Part shown: piece after piece, positions 52,414 through 62,321 of the stretch
How the letters are laid out: every line of letters starts with the position of its first letter
How positions within the stretch are numbered: position 1 is the stretch's first letter
DNA from: Ruminiclostridium hungatei
GTDB taxonomy: Bacteria; Bacillota; Clostridia; Acetivibrionales; DSM-1351
DNA: 64,000 bases
NCBI RefSeq assembly: GCF_002051585.1
Contig: NZ_MZGX01000002.1
Span: 62,001 to 126,000 of the forward strand
Direction: 5' to 3'
Position numbers and translations under genes: made by a program
Notes under the pieces: generated by a model
Databases searched by the model: none
Told to the model about the DNA's origin: nothing
What the model saw: the letters and a program-made list of their open reading frames with translations, nothing else

Positions 52414-52904
52414 AAAAATTTTTAACGGACAGCAGAGTGGGGACTCTTGGAATGTGTGACCTGGAGGGGAAGCCCTATTCCATACCAGTGAATTATGTTT
52501 ACTGGAAAGGCAGTATTTACATACATGGAATGGGAAGCGGGAAGAAAAATCATATTCTCATAAAAAATCCCCAGGTATGCTTTAATATATTTGAAGAATT
52601 GGGAACTGTTGCAGATAACGTTCCCAGCAAGTGTGACACCGCATATTTCAGTGTGATGATTTTTGGAAAAGCTGAGCTTGTAGAGGATATGGAGGAGAAA
52701 ACCCAGGCACTTTCACAGTTGATGAACAAATTTCTTCCCGGTTTTTTTAAAGATAAGCTTTCAAGGCAGTTTGTGGAGAAATACCACTCTGCCCTGGATA
52801 ATATGGAGGTGGCCGTACATAAAATACTGCCTCTGGAACTTACCGCAAAGGAAAATCCCGCAGATATGGAGCACATGTTCAAGGCAGGCAGCAGGCAGGG
52901 ATAA
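52362..52904 (+). CDS. Pyridoxamine 5'-phosphate oxidase-related flavin protein (NimA-like)
   Basis: A 180-residue flavin split-barrel protein. It has the pattern SRVGTLGMCDLEGKPYSIPVNYVYWKGSIYIHG, then GKKNHILIKNPQVCFNIF. Such proteins bind FMN or heme and include nitroimidazole-resistance relatives; the natural reaction is usually unknown. The ATG at 52362 lies within the end of the amidotransferase gene, with AAAGGA before it, so the pair is translationally coupled. A terminator follows. Confidence 0.8.
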   Translation: MEEIRYKQRICSDQTKIEKFLTDSRVGTLGMCDLEGKPYSIPVNYVYWKGSIYIHGMGSGKKNHILIKNPQVCFNIFEELGTVADNVPSKCDTAYFSVMIFGKAELVEDMEEKTQALSQLMNKFLPGFFKDKLSRQFVEKYHSALDNMEVAVHKILPLELTAKENPADMEHMFKAGSRQG

Positions 52905-52919
52905 AATGTATGGCATATA

Positions 52920-52962
52920 AGAAACAACAGTCAGTCGAAGATGAATGGCTGTTGTTTTTTTA
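52920..52962 (+). terminator. Terminator after the flavin-protein gene
   Basis: ACAACAGTCA pairs with TGGCTGTTGT, followed by seven T residues. It closes the transcript that began in the anf operon or just after it. Confidence 0.8.
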
Positions 52963-53066
52963 TGCTCAAAATAACCGGCAAAATGAATATTTGTTGATAA
53001 TCCATGGTTTATTGCTATATAATTTTTTATAAGTTGTATGTACAAGTAAAAAAAGAGGTATATTTT

Positions 53067-54167
53067 ATGGTTCAAAAGGATGCGGGTCAAAATAAATATT
53101 CAAAATTGAAGGATTTTATCAAAGAAGAGATTATTATGGGCAGAATAAAGCCGGGAGAGCGGATTTCCTCGGAAAACACACTGGCTGAAAGACTTTCCCT
53201 CAGCAGGCATACCGTCAGGAAAGCCATTTCAATGCTGGTGAATGAAGGATACCTTTATACGGAGCACGGAAGAGGCACCTTTTGCAAGGATAGAAGCAAA
53301 AGCAGGACTAATTCCAGAAATATCGGGGTAATGACCACTTATATCTCAGAGTACATTTTTCCGGGAGTTATCCAGGGGATAGATTTCGTACTTTCGGAGC
53401 GGGGCTACAGTATTATGCTGAAAAATACCGACAACAATGTTGACAAGGAAGCACAGTATTTGCAGGAAATACTTAACAAGGACCTGGAAGGGCTTATAAT
53501 CGAGCCCACAAAAAGCTCGGTTTTCACGGACAACATAGCTTTTTACCGGGCGTTGGATGAGCACAACATTCCCTATCTGTTCATACACGGGGTATACCCC
53601 CTGCTCAGTGACAAGCCCCATATAGTCCTTGACGACAAGTACGGGATGTATCTTGCGGTAAAACACCTTATAGACCTTGGACACAAAGAGATTACAGGAA
53701 TTTTCAAAGCAGACGATGTGCAGGGTATTGAGAGGCATAAGGGCTATGTAAGAGCCCTTGAGGAGAGTAAAATGCCATATGATCCCGACAGTGTAATCTG
53801 GTTTCATACGGAGGACAGGAAAATCAAGCCCCAGGCTGAAGTTGAGGCTATGCTAAAGGAAGGCAAAAAAATAGATGCCATAGCCTGCTACAATGACCAG
53901 GCGGCTTTTGGAGTCTATGAAAAACTTTCCGAAATGGGAATATCGGTTCCGGAGGATATATCCATAACAGGGTTTGACGATTCCTATTATGCCACAAGCT
54001 GCCCGGTAAAGCTGACCTCTGTCAGTCATCCCAAGGAGCTGCTTGGAGAGCTGGCTGCACGGACGCTTTTGGAAATGCTGGAAAAGCCCTATTATGCAAA
54101 AAGTGGTATCAGGCAAATAATTAAACCTGAATTGATAATCCGGGATTCATCCATCAAAAGAAAATAA
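53067..54167 (+). CDS. GntR-type regulator with sugar-binding domain (AraR-like)
   Basis: A 366-residue repressor. The N-terminal GntR winged helix (about 8-78) reads KLKDFIKEEIIMGRIKPGERI, then AERLSLSRHTVRKAISMLVNEG. The C-terminal LacI-type periplasmic-binding domain has NIGVMTTYISEYIFPGVIQGI, LIDLGHKEITGIF and CYNDQAAFGVYEKL. This build is typical of AraR, which represses arabinose genes until the sugar binds. The ATG at 53067 follows AAAGAGG; an upstream start would add residues before the HTH. Its target is not obvious in the window. Confidence 0.88.
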   Translation: MVQKDAGQNKYSKLKDFIKEEIIMGRIKPGERISSENTLAERLSLSRHTVRKAISMLVNEGYLYTEHGRGTFCKDRSKSRTNSRNIGVMTTYISEYIFPGVIQGIDFVLSERGYSIMLKNTDNNVDKEAQYLQEILNKDLEGLIIEPTKSSVFTDNIAFYRALDEHNIPYLFIHGVYPLLSDKPHIVLDDKYGMYLAVKHLIDLGHKEITGIFKADDVQGIERHKGYVRALEESKMPYDPDSVIWFHTEDRKIKPQAEVEAMLKEGKKIDAIACYNDQAAFGVYEKLSEMGISVPEDISITGFDDSYYATSCPVKLTSVSHPKELLGELAARTLLEMLEKPYYAKSGIRQIIKPELIIRDSSIKRK

Positions 54168-54266
54168 GCCTGCACGCCTTCTATTATTCTTTAATATGGT
54201 TAAAATATCTGTATTGACAGAAGCTAACCGTGGATATGCTTAATAAGCTATATGGAGGTGCAGCAA

Positions 54267-55175
54267 TTGAAGGAGGATGAGTTTTCGCAGATACTTTCCT
54301 GCATGGGAATACTCAGGAATATGTATGAATATGCAAGATTTATAGATCCGTTAAGGTCCAGGATAATAAAAATGGAAGCACTGGACGGCCAGGCCGGAAG
54401 GCTGCCCGGTTTTGAGAAATCAAACTGCTTTGCTTTCTGGGGGAATAAGACAACCTGTGAGAATTGCATATCCATGCGGGCATATGTTGAAAATCAATCC
54501 TTTGTAAAAATAGAATGTGCAGCCGAAAAGGTATACATGACTACAGCCGTACCCCTTGAAACAAAATCCGGCCGCATAGTGGTGGAATTTCTCAAGGATG
54601 CAACCGGCAGTATGACCTTCAGTGATGGAACAGGCGGCGACAACGGGGAGATATATTCGATAATAGACAGGATGAATGACCTTGCTGTCAGGGATGCTCT
54701 CACAGGCGTGTACAACAGAAGATATATCAACGAAAAGCTCCCCCTGGAGCTGATGGGGGCTGTGGTCTCTCAGCAGCTTTTGTCGGTAATAATGATAGAT
54801 GCCGACCACTATAAAAGAGTCAACGATACCTACGGGCATCTTGCAGGAGATACGGTTCTGATAACACTGGCAGAAACACTGCAGGAGTGTATAAGGAGGG
54901 AGACAGACTGGGTTGCCAGATATGGAGGGGAGGAGTTTTTCATTTGTCTTCCAGGTGCGACTCTTAAAATGACTCTGGAAATCGCCGAAAATATGAGAAG
55001 CAGGATTGAGCACAAAGCCATACCCAGCGGGAACAGCGAGATAAAAATAACTGCAAGCTTTGGAGTCAGTTGCAGAAGATATGCCAGGGACAGCAAGATT
55101 GAAGATGTAATTGCAGCAGCGGATGAAAAGCTGTATCTGGCTAAGAAAAACGGGAGAAACAGAGTGGAGTGGTAG
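54267..55175 (+). CDS. Diguanylate cyclase (GGDEF domain)
   Basis: A 302-residue protein with a C-terminal GGDEF domain (about 145-300). The active-site motif is RYGGEEFFICLPG and DALTGVYNRRYINEKL precedes it. It makes cyclic di-GMP from GTP. The N-terminal region has CENCISMRAY, a CxxC that may bind metal or sense redox, and no membrane helix. No inhibitory RxxD motif was confirmed. TTG at 54267 is chosen because GGAGGTG lies before it; an ATG at 54252 has no ribosome site. Confidence 0.88.
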   Translation: MKEDEFSQILSCMGILRNMYEYARFIDPLRSRIIKMEALDGQAGRLPGFEKSNCFAFWGNKTTCENCISMRAYVENQSFVKIECAAEKVYMTTAVPLETKSGRIVVEFLKDATGSMTFSDGTGGDNGEIYSIIDRMNDLAVRDALTGVYNRRYINEKLPLELMGAVVSQQLLSVIMIDADHYKRVNDTYGHLAGDTVLITLAETLQECIRRETDWVARYGGEEFFICLPGATLKMTLEIAENMRSRIEHKAIPSGNSEIKITASFGVSCRRYARDSKIEDVIAAADEKLYLAKKNGRNRVEW

Positions 55176-55268
55176 GCTGTGGCAAGCTACGACGAAATAA
55201 ACGTAAAAATAATCATAAATAATTATGATAATATTAAAAACAAAGCATTGCTGTATAAGGAGACATTC

Positions 55269-56423
55269 ATGAAGCAAACAAGGAAAGCAAGTATAGCCTT
55301 ACTGTGCAACCAGATGATGTTGATGGCAATGATTCTGACATCTACAGGACTGGCCTTGCCCAGACTTAAGGAAGAGATAGGCCTGACCTCGCTACAGCAG
55401 GGAAGCCTGGTCAGCATACAATACTTTGGTTTTACAATGGCAGTATTGCTGGGAGGACTTCTGTTTGACAGGTTCGGCAAGCTTGGGATATTAAGCCTGT
55501 CCTTGGGGATAATAGGCCTTTCGGCTTTTTTATTCGGCTCGGCCGCAAACTACTGGATGGCAGTGACCGGAGTTATTCTGATCGGTGCCTTTGGAAGCAT
55601 CGCCCAGAATGGGATTACATATCTGTCAACAAATTACAATCCTGGAAAAGCAGAAAAGATTAACGCCTTTGTCCAGTTGTTTTTTACAGCAGGTGCGGTA
55701 CTTACTCCGGTTATAATGCTCATTCTGCTTAAGCTGTTTGACAATTGGAGATATGCGTATCATATCATAGGCATATGCTGCATTGTTATAGCATTTGCAA
55801 CCCTTTTATACAGGGAAGAGAAAGCACCTGAGGCAGAAGTGGGGAAGAACAGTCCGGGGGTATACCTGACAGCCCTGAAAAACCCCTCATACCTGATTGC
55901 GCCCTTTGCCCTGTTTTTTTATGTGGGTGCCGAGATAGGCATATGGGGCTTTGCGCCTATTTACTTTGAGAATCAGGGTTATGGAAGGATTTCAGGAATA
56001 CTGGCCAGCATACTTATCTGGGTTTCAATGCTTGCAGGGAGGATTATTTCGGTCAGGCTCCTGAGAAAACATAATATGGTGAGGCTTCTCATTGCAAACG
56101 GTATTCTTGCAGTTGCGGCACTGACGGGGGTCATATTTTCGGGGCAGACTGCCGCAATTGTCTTAATCGGCATATCAGGCTTTGCTTTTGCGCCGTTTTA
56201 CCCTTTGCTGGTTACCTGGATAACCACCATAACCGGAGATAAGAGCAGCAGTGCCCTTGCACTGACAATGGCTTTTGGCTCAATGGGTGCCGTACTGGCG
56301 GGCTGGCTTTCGGGAATGGTGGTTGACACCTGGGGAGCGGGATATATTACGGTAATACCGGCTGTTTCGGTAATGGCAGTTATAATCCTGTTATGGGTCT
56401 TCAGAAATAAAAAGGCCCTATGA
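55269..56423 (+). CDS. MFS transporter
   Basis: A 384-residue major facilitator protein with about 12 membrane helices. The loop between helices 2 and 3 has GGLLFDRFGKLGILS, the classical MFS motif. The central loop is short and charged (YREEKAPEAEVGKN). The substrate is unknown; FGSMGAVLAGWLSGMVVDTW in the C-terminal half resembles sugar or fucose-type MFS carriers, which would fit the neighbouring AraR-like regulator. ATG 55269 has AAGGAGA before it; the longer frame from 55179 has no family match at its start. Confidence 0.87.
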   Translation: MKQTRKASIALLCNQMMLMAMILTSTGLALPRLKEEIGLTSLQQGSLVSIQYFGFTMAVLLGGLLFDRFGKLGILSLSLGIIGLSAFLFGSAANYWMAVTGVILIGAFGSIAQNGITYLSTNYNPGKAEKINAFVQLFFTAGAVLTPVIMLILLKLFDNWRYAYHIIGICCIVIAFATLLYREEKAPEAEVGKNSPGVYLTALKNPSYLIAPFALFFYVGAEIGIWGFAPIYFENQGYGRISGILASILIWVSMLAGRIISVRLLRKHNMVRLLIANGILAVAALTGVIFSGQTAAIVLIGISGFAFAPFYPLLVTWITTITGDKSSSALALTMAFGSMGAVLAGWLSGMVVDTWGAGYITVIPAVSVMAVIILLWVFRNKKAL

Positions 56424-56500
56424 TTCTGCTGGTTACTGAGGTATAACTCATCAGGCGAAAAAATTATAAGTAAATTTATCAAGAGAATAATAATTGTGTA

Positions 56501-56529
56501 TTGACTTAATTGGTAAACAAAGGTATATT
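56501..56529 (+). promoter_or_regulatory. Promoter for metY
   Basis: TTGACT and TATATT are 17 bases apart, about 58 bases before the metY start. No S-box (SAM-I) riboswitch is seen between promoter and gene. Confidence 0.65.
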
Positions 56530-56586
56530 ATTATCAATATATTATTAAACTTATATTAATACTAGGAATTAACAGGAGGTGGCCAT

Positions 56587-57867
56587 ATGAGCCGTAAGTT
56601 AAGTTTTGATACTTTACAGGTACATGCCGGGCAGGAAGTGGATCCTACCACGAGATCAAGGGCAGTTCCCATATACCAGACAACATCCTATGTTTTTGAA
56701 AATGCTGAAAATGCAGCAGATTTGTTCGGTCTGAGAGCTTCTGGAAATATTTATACCAGAATAATGAACCCCACAAATGATGTATTTGAAAAAAGAATAG
56801 CAGCCTTGGAGGGCGGTTCTGCGGCTCTGGCAGTAGCGTCGGGTTCTGCGGCAATTACTTACTCCGTTCTGAACCTTGCCGGAGCAGGAGACAACATTGT
56901 AGCGGCAAATACTTTATATGGCGGTACTTATAATCTCTTTGCGGTCACTCTCCCCAGATACGGAGTAAAAACAACCTTCGTCAATCCGGATGAAGTTAAA
57001 AACTTTGAACAGGCAATAGATGATAAAACCAAGGCAATATTCATTGAGTCCATAGGAAATCCAAACGCCAACATAATAGACATTGAAGCTGTTGCAGCCA
57101 TTGCCCACAGGAATGGGATTCCCCTTATCGTTGACAATACCTTTGGAACACCTTATCTGGTGAGACCAATAGAGTTTGGCGCCGATGTGGTTGTTCACTC
57201 GGCAACCAAATTTATCGGCGGCCACGGAACTTCCATCGGAGGCGTGATAGTGGACGGAGGAAAGTTTGACTATGCGGCCAGCGGAAAATTCCCCGGCTTT
57301 ACACAGCCCGATGAAAGCTATCACGGAGTAGTATATTCACAGCTTGGCGGGGTTGCCTTTGTCACAAAGACAAGAGTCCAGCTCCTCAGGGATACGGGAG
57401 CGGCAATCAGCCCGTTTAATTCATTCCTGTTTATACAAGGGCTGGAAACCCTGTCGCTGAGAGTGGAACGGCATGTAAGCAACTCTAAGAAAATTGCCGA
57501 GTATCTGGAAAAGCATCCTCTTGTTGAATGGGTGAACTATCCCAGTCTCAAGAGCAACAAATATTACGAGTTGGCTCAGAAGTATGTTCCAAAAGGTGCC
57601 GGTTCCATATTCACCTTTGGAATAAAGGGAGGAATTGAAGAAGCTAAGAAGCTTATTGACAGTCTTGAAATATTTTCACTGCTGGCAAATGTTGCCGATG
57701 CAAAATCCCTGGTTATTCATCCTGCCACGACCACACATTCCCAGCTCTCCGAAAATGATCTTTTGGAATCGGGAGTCACACCAAATACCATACGCCTTTC
57801 AGTAGGTATAGAAGATGCGGATGACTTGATTTATGACCTTGGCCAGGCCTTGGAGAAGATAAAATAA
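56587..57867 (+). CDS. metY: O-acetylhomoserine sulfhydrylase
   Basis: A 426-residue PLP enzyme that makes homocysteine from O-acetylhomoserine and sulfide. It starts with [22 protein letters not shown] and has the PLP lysine in [11 protein letters not shown]. The substrate segment [12 protein letters not shown] and the C-terminal [18 protein letters not shown] are typical. Its length fits MetY (about 425) rather than MetB/MetC (about 380). GGAGGTGG precedes the ATG. Its substrate is made by the metA product two features downstream. Confidence 0.92.
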   Translation: MSRKLSFDTLQVHAGQEVDPTTRSRAVPIYQTTSYVFENAENAADLFGLRASGNIYTRIMNPTNDVFEKRIAALEGGSAALAVASGSAAITYSVLNLAGAGDNIVAANTLYGGTYNLFAVTLPRYGVKTTFVNPDEVKNFEQAIDDKTKAIFIESIGNPNANIIDIEAVAAIAHRNGIPLIVDNTFGTPYLVRPIEFGADVVVHSATKFIGGHGTSIGGVIVDGGKFDYAASGKFPGFTQPDESYHGVVYSQLGGVAFVTKTRVQLLRDTGAAISPFNSFLFIQGLETLSLRVERHVSNSKKIAEYLEKHPLVEWVNYPSLKSNKYYELAQKYVPKGAGSIFTFGIKGGIEEAKKLIDSLEIFSLLANVADAKSLVIHPATTTHSQLSENDLLESGVTPNTIRLSVGIEDADDLIYDLGQALEKIK

Positions 57868-58129
57868 CAAACTTTACGTATTTGTCTAAAAATACAGGAG
57901 CTGCCGACAAAAAGAAAACAATTGTAATATTTGCTTAAAGCATGGATCGCGAGCATATGTTACACTTGGTGTCCTTTTGCGGCAGCTCTTTGGTTATGGG
58001 GAAAACCGGGGGCTTTTGAATTAAATGGTTATGTGTTAACAGTTGACATTTTATTTCTTAATTATATAATTTATATCATCAGTAAAAACGACCTTGTGAT
58101 TTACAGTAAAAATGCAAATTTGGTCATGC

Positions 58130-58290
58130 CTTGCCAGGCTCACGGCAAGCGCGGTTCAGCTGAGTATTTGTGAGCGGAAAGGCCTGGGTAAGCAGCGTGA
58201 AAGATACATGTGGCAAGTCAAAGTGGATTTCACGCAGCGAAAGCCACTACGTGCCTTTCATTACTATTTGTGTACGCGCTATGCGCGTAG
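58130..58290 (+). promoter_or_regulatory. Structured leader of metA (unknown type)
   Basis: The 57868-58302 gap contains a dense set of hairpins. They are CTTGCC/GGCAAG (58130-58149) with alternative pairing GCTCAC/GTGAGC, GCGTGAAA/TTTCACGC (58195-58235), and a perfect TACGCGC/GCGCGTA (58273-58289) that ends at the metA ribosome site. No T-run follows. It could control translation of metA. It does not match the SAM riboswitch types I can recall. Confidence 0.5.
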
Positions 58291-58302
58291 ATGGGAGATA
58301 AT

Positions 58303-59223
58303 ATGCCTATTAGAATACCGGATAATTTACCTGCTGCTGAAATACTGAATAATGAGAATATATTTGTCATGTTTGAGGACCGTGCATATCATCAGGATAT
58401 CAGGCCTCTTAAAATAGTGATACTGAATCTGATGCCTACAAAGATAACAACTGAAACACAGCTTCTGAGATTGATAGGAAATACCCCGCTGCAGATTGAA
58501 ACGGTATTGCTGTATCCGGCATCCCATGTCTCAAAAAACACTCCCGAGGAGCATTTGATGGAGTTTTACAAAACCTTCGAGGAGATACGGAATGAACATT
58601 TTGACGGTTTGATAATAACGGGTGCACCAGTGGAACAACTGCCTTACGAGCAGGTGAATTATTGGGAGGAGCTTACCAGAATCATGGACTGGAGCCTGAC
58701 GAACGTGTACTCCACCTTACATATCTGCTGGGGGGCGCAGGCGGGGCTCTATTACCACTACGGTATACCAAAACATGACCTTCCGAACAAAATGTTCGGA
58801 GTTTTTCCCCACAACAAGAGCAAGGAGCATGTAAAACTTCTCAGGGGCTTTGATGATATTTTCTACGTGCCGCATTCCAGATACACGGAGATAAGAAAAG
58901 AAGATATTTGCAAGGTCAGCCGGCTTGAGATTTTATCGGAATCGGAAGAAGCAGGTGTATATCTGGTCGCTTCAAAGGACGGCAGGCATATTTTTGCTAC
59001 CGGTCACAGCGAATATGATCCGTCGACTTTAAAGGACGAATATGTGAGAGATGTGGAAAAGGGTCTTGAAATAAATGTACCCAGGAACTATTTTCCCGGG
59101 GATGATCCCTGCAAGCCGCCCGTAGTCAGATGGAGGGGCCATGGAAACCTTTTGTTCCTGAATTGGCTGAATTATTATGTATATCAGGAAACACCTTATG
59201 ACTTGTCAAAAATCGGTAAGTAG
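58303..59223 (+). CDS. metA: Homoserine O-acetyltransferase (MetA type)
   Basis: A 306-residue MetA. It starts [15 protein letters not shown], has the catalytic Cys in [17 protein letters not shown] and the His in [13 protein letters not shown]. The enzyme acylates L-homoserine; Firmicute MetA proteins mostly use acetyl-CoA, which fits the O-acetylhomoserine enzyme next to it. ATG 58303 gives the family start and follows GGGAG; ATG 58291 would be too near the hairpin. With metY, metH and the B12 system this window covers the end of methionine synthesis. Confidence 0.93.
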   Translation: MPIRIPDNLPAAEILNNENIFVMFEDRAYHQDIRPLKIVILNLMPTKITTETQLLRLIGNTPLQIETVLLYPASHVSKNTPEEHLMEFYKTFEEIRNEHFDGLIITGAPVEQLPYEQVNYWEELTRIMDWSLTNVYSTLHICWGAQAGLYYHYGIPKHDLPNKMFGVFPHNKSKEHVKLLRGFDDIFYVPHSRYTEIRKEDICKVSRLEILSESEEAGVYLVASKDGRHIFATGHSEYDPSTLKDEYVRDVEKGLEINVPRNYFPGDDPCKPPVVRWRGHGNLLFLNWLNYYVYQETPYDLSKIGK

Positions 59224-59300
59224 TCGAAGGAGTTGACAGGACTTTTTATTACCTATGAGCACCTTAAGGGTTATAACAATCCAAATCATTTTCGTCTTAA

Positions 59301-59337
59301 GTGTCCGGTGTCAATCCAGGTCTGGTATTCCGGACAC
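59301..59337. repeat. Palindrome between metA and the DUF6062 gene
   Basis: GTGTCCGG pairs with CCGGACAC and an inner CCAG pairs with CTGG. There is no T-run on either side. It lies in the convergent gap 59224-59488 and may serve as a barrier or terminator for both genes. Nothing else is seen in that gap. Confidence 0.5.
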
Positions 59338-59488
59338 CTGGTAGTGCAGTCATTTCGACGTTGATTGCTGTGCCAGGGGGAGGACCGGTACAGGATGGGG
59401 ATGGGGTGGCAATCTTTCCCGGTGCTCATAGGTCAGATAGAAATATCTATCTACTTTACATAATATTTAAGACAACACTTAAATGTTA

Positions 59489-60265
59489 CTATTTCAGGTC
59501 ACTGTTTCCTCTTATTTTTTGAATGCTTCTTATAACCGCATCCTTTGAATTTCCCCAGGGTGCATCGTTAAACCTGTAATCGAATTTCTTTGTAAACCAG
59601 TCAACTTCCTTTTCAATCCGCTCCAAATTGGCAAGCTGCATTTCCATCAGATTCCTGGTGAATATTGCAGTTTCATTGGCATTAAGATACTTTTTGGATG
59701 CGGAAAGCAATTGTTTCATATGCCTGAGACAAAAGCCCTTCTTTCCATGAAATTTCGCTCTGAATTCCGGCTCCTTGAAGTAAAGATAGAAGATAACATC
59801 AATATATCTGTCCATGGTGTGTTCAAGCTTACGGCAAATAGCACAATTGTCCTCAATATAGTCAAGCTGTGCAACAAGCTCTGCTACAAGCTTTTCGGAA
59901 TCGGTCTGCTTTGAGGAAAGCCTGTTGGACAGGTTTTTCACCAGAGATGCGGAGGCATCCTTTTCCAGGGCTGATAATTTGCCTTCATAAAGCTTTTTCA
60001 TAGCGCCGATTTTTTCCTGAAGAAAGGTATCTATCATCAAAGCCAGGCCAAGACGATTGACCTGTTTGTTATACATAGCCTCATAGTGCCTGGTGCAGAA
60101 GCCCAGATCGTTGGTTTCCTGCCTCTTGTCAGGTTCCATCAGGGCAGGGCCCAGGGCGTAATCCACACTTTCCTCCTCCAGCTTTTTCTCCATCACGCAG
60201 AGGGGACACTCGCAGTCTACTGCAAAGGCATCTGTTACAGGTATTGTGTAAATCTTTTCCTTCAT
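59489..60265 (-). CDS. DUF6062 family protein
   Basis: A 258-residue soluble protein with repeated cysteine motifs: CECPLCVMEKK near the start, LGFCTRHYEAM (about 80), NCAICRKLEHTM (about 150) and GFCLRHMKQLL (about 195). CxxC plus CxxH pairs suggest metal binding. The family is widespread in clostridia and uncharacterised. ATG 60265 (MKEKIYTIPVTDAF) is preferred because GGGAG is at the right distance; longer starts run into the promoter region. No partner gene is obvious. Confidence 0.75.
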   Translation of the reverse strand: MKEKIYTIPVTDAFAVDCECPLCVMEKKLEEESVDYALGPALMEPDKRQETNDLGFCTRHYEAMYNKQVNRLGLALMIDTFLQEKIGAMKKLYEGKLSALEKDASASLVKNLSNRLSSKQTDSEKLVAELVAQLDYIEDNCAICRKLEHTMDRYIDVIFYLYFKEPEFRAKFHGKKGFCLRHMKQLLSASKKYLNANETAIFTRNLMEMQLANLERIEKEVDWFTKKFDYRFNDAPWGNSKDAVIRSIQKIRGNSDLK

Positions 60266-60471
60266 ATGCATTCTCCCAAGTATATTTTTAAACAATATAT
60301 TGACATTTACTCTGTTTTGCAAGATGTATTACAATATTGAATTATACCACTTTAATTATAATTGGGGTACTATTATCAACTTACCCGTAGAAAAATGATT
60401 TAACATGTCATAAAAGGGTAAAAACCTAATAGCATTTACAACAGACGGTTTTGAGAGAAGGGGAGATTCAG

Positions 60472-61356
60472 ATGGATTACAGGGGTTATTGGCTTGAGGA
60501 AAAGGGCGGTTGCCTGAGTGTAAAGAATATCAGGGATTTTAATCTGACACATATATTTGAGTGTGGTCAATGTTTCAGGTGGATAAGGCTTCAGGACGGG
60601 AGCTACCAGGGGGTTGTCAGGGGGAAAAGTGCCAGGGTAAGCCAGGAGGGAGATGTGCTGTATATTGAGAATTCCTGTATACAGGATTTTATTGACATAT
60701 GGTTTGACTACTTTGATCTGGGTACGGATTATTCCGGTATAAAGTCAGCTCTGGAAAAGGACCCCATCATGAGGGAGGCAATAGAAACGGGCTATGGAAT
60801 AAGGATTCTCAGGCAGGATTTCTGGGAGATGCTGATTTCCTTTATAATTTCCGCCAACAACATGATTCCGAGAATAATGAAGACCGTGGAGTCCTTGTCA
60901 ATGCTCAAGGGAGAACGGATCGGGGCCGAAGGGCAGCATTACGGGTTTCCCGGTATGGAAGCCCTTGCAGCAGCTACCCTGGAGGAATTGCAGCAGTGCA
61001 AGGCGGGTTTCAGGTGCAAATACATTTTAGGGACTTCCCGCCTTATGCAGGACGGAAAGATTACCGCCGAAGGTCTGGGAGGTATGGATACGGATGGGGC
61101 CAGAAAAGCCCTTATGACCTTGCCGGGAGTGGGTCCGAAGGTTGCCGACTGTATACTGCTATTCAGCGGAGTGAAGTTTGATGTCTTTCCTACGGATGTC
61201 TGGGTCAAAAGAGTAATGGAGGAGCTTTACTTCAAAAGGGAAGCAGGCCTTAAGGAAATACAGCAGCTTGCAGACAGCAATTTTGGCGGGCTTAAGGGCT
61301 ATGCCCAGCAGTACCTGTTTTACCATGCAAGGCTTAACAGAATAGGGATGTCTTAG
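60472..61356 (+). CDS. 8-oxoguanine DNA glycosylase (OGG family)
   Basis: A 294-residue base-excision repair enzyme. The N-terminal part has NLTHIFECGQCFRWIR. The helix-hairpin-helix LPGVGPKVADCILLF holds the catalytic Lys, and the Asp is in VFPTDVWVKRVME. It removes oxidised guanine and nicks the strand. Clostridial OGG proteins of this type are usually about 290 residues. ATG 60472 after AAGGGGAG is chosen over 60451. Confidence 0.9.
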   Translation: MDYRGYWLEEKGGCLSVKNIRDFNLTHIFECGQCFRWIRLQDGSYQGVVRGKSARVSQEGDVLYIENSCIQDFIDIWFDYFDLGTDYSGIKSALEKDPIMREAIETGYGIRILRQDFWEMLISFIISANNMIPRIMKTVESLSMLKGERIGAEGQHYGFPGMEALAAATLEELQQCKAGFRCKYILGTSRLMQDGKITAEGLGGMDTDGARKALMTLPGVGPKVADCILLFSGVKFDVFPTDVWVKRVMEELYFKREAGLKEIQQLADSNFGGLKGYAQQYLFYHARLNRIGMS

Positions 61357-61452
61357 TGATTCAGACGGAACTTTTTACTGTCTGCAGCTATATTATGTAG
61401 TATGGCAGCAAGAGTGGCACATAATATAATTTTGAGCAGACGGAGTGGTTTT

Positions 61453-61707
61453 ATGAAGTGCATAGCAATATTGGAAACAGGTAATTATGTATATAAGCTG
61501 GAATCCGCTCTTGAGAGAAAAGGATATAAATTCGATGTAGTATCGACTCCATGCAATGTGGCCAAAGGCGGGTGCGGTCTGTGCCTGAAATTCCCAGAGG
61601 AGTACCTGCCGGTTGTGAGGAACGAGGCAGCATTGTGCAATATGCCTATCAAGGCCATATACAGGATTATTCCGGGCTTTAGCAAAAACAAATACCAAAG
61701 GATTTAG
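61453..61707 (+). CDS. DUF3343 family protein
   Basis: An 84-residue protein, second DUF3343 member in the window. It has MKCIAILETGNYVYKLESAL, then STPCNVAKGGCGLCLKF with three cysteines. It is more cysteine-rich than the 1.7 kb copy. The family is suspected to handle sulfur or selenium. It lies between the glycosylase and cysE, consistent with cysteine metabolism but not proof. The start follows the base pattern CAGACGGAG. Confidence 0.65.
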   Translation: MKCIAILETGNYVYKLESALERKGYKFDVVSTPCNVAKGGCGLCLKFPEEYLPVVRNEAALCNMPIKAIYRIIPGFSKNKYQRI

Positions 61708-61919
61708 CAAATAAATTAAATGTGAGATAGATAACAGAAGATAGTGAGAGATAGATTCTCCTAATAATTTTTTTAAATATTTTACATTACAGGTCACAGG
61801 TGCTATAATAGGGCTATAAAGCAGTAAACAATAGGATTTGAGTTATTACGGCTTATCAATAAAGTTAATAAGTTATCCTGAAATGAGCGAATAAAACCTT
61901 TTATTTTGAACCTACATCT

Positions 61920-62060
61920 GTAATAAGGGAGTCTGCTGTTTGGTGTACCATGTCAGGCCTTGGGTAATTCCGACACACGGCGTGAACGATGTGCAACGGC
62001 GAAGGAAGACTGAAGATACCACCGGGACACCCACCTAGCTTGGGCTAGGTGTCAAAATAC
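61920..62060 (+). other. Gap with possible structured RNA upstream of cysE
   Basis: The 61708-62321 gap has no gene. Within it the GC-richer segment 61925-62080 can form GAGTCT/AGACTG long-range pairing and a strong hairpin CACCTAGC/GCTAGGTG (62032-62051). The order resembles a compact noncoding RNA, and the composition differs from the AT-rich flanks. It is not a T-box: no GGGTGGNACC box is seen. A short match GGCCTTGGGTAA with GCGTGAA is shared with the metA leader. Confidence 0.35.
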
Positions 62061-62321
62061 TGGGGACGCCATTTTGGGAATTAATTAAAGCATAGGGGGG
62101 CAGAAATGCCCCTTCGCTTTGCTCAAAAAACCTGACTCAACCTACTTATTTATGTACTTATTTACATAGAATTTTAAAACTGTTAAAATGTCTATAACCG
62201 ATATGATGATATTCAAATTGTTGTTTAAAATACACAGGCTGATATTAAAAATATAATTTGGGTACTAATGAGAATATAATTATATGTGTATTTTTGAAAA
62301 CATAAATAGAAGGAAGGTAAT

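Noticed and set aside
56410-56586. Possible SAM riboswitch before metY
   Set aside because: Strings like GGCCCTATGA and TTATCAAGAG occur, but in the wrong order and partly inside the MFS gene; the core is missing.
57931-58173. 80-codon frame with a hydrophobic stretch between metY and metA
   Set aside because: It has a TTG start without ribosome site and overlaps the structured metA leader. No family resemblance.
61920-62321. T-box leader or SRP RNA before cysE
   Set aside because: No GGGTGGNACC box is present. ACCATGTCAGG and GAAGGAAG resemble the SRP RNA tip, but they are separated by about 45 bases.
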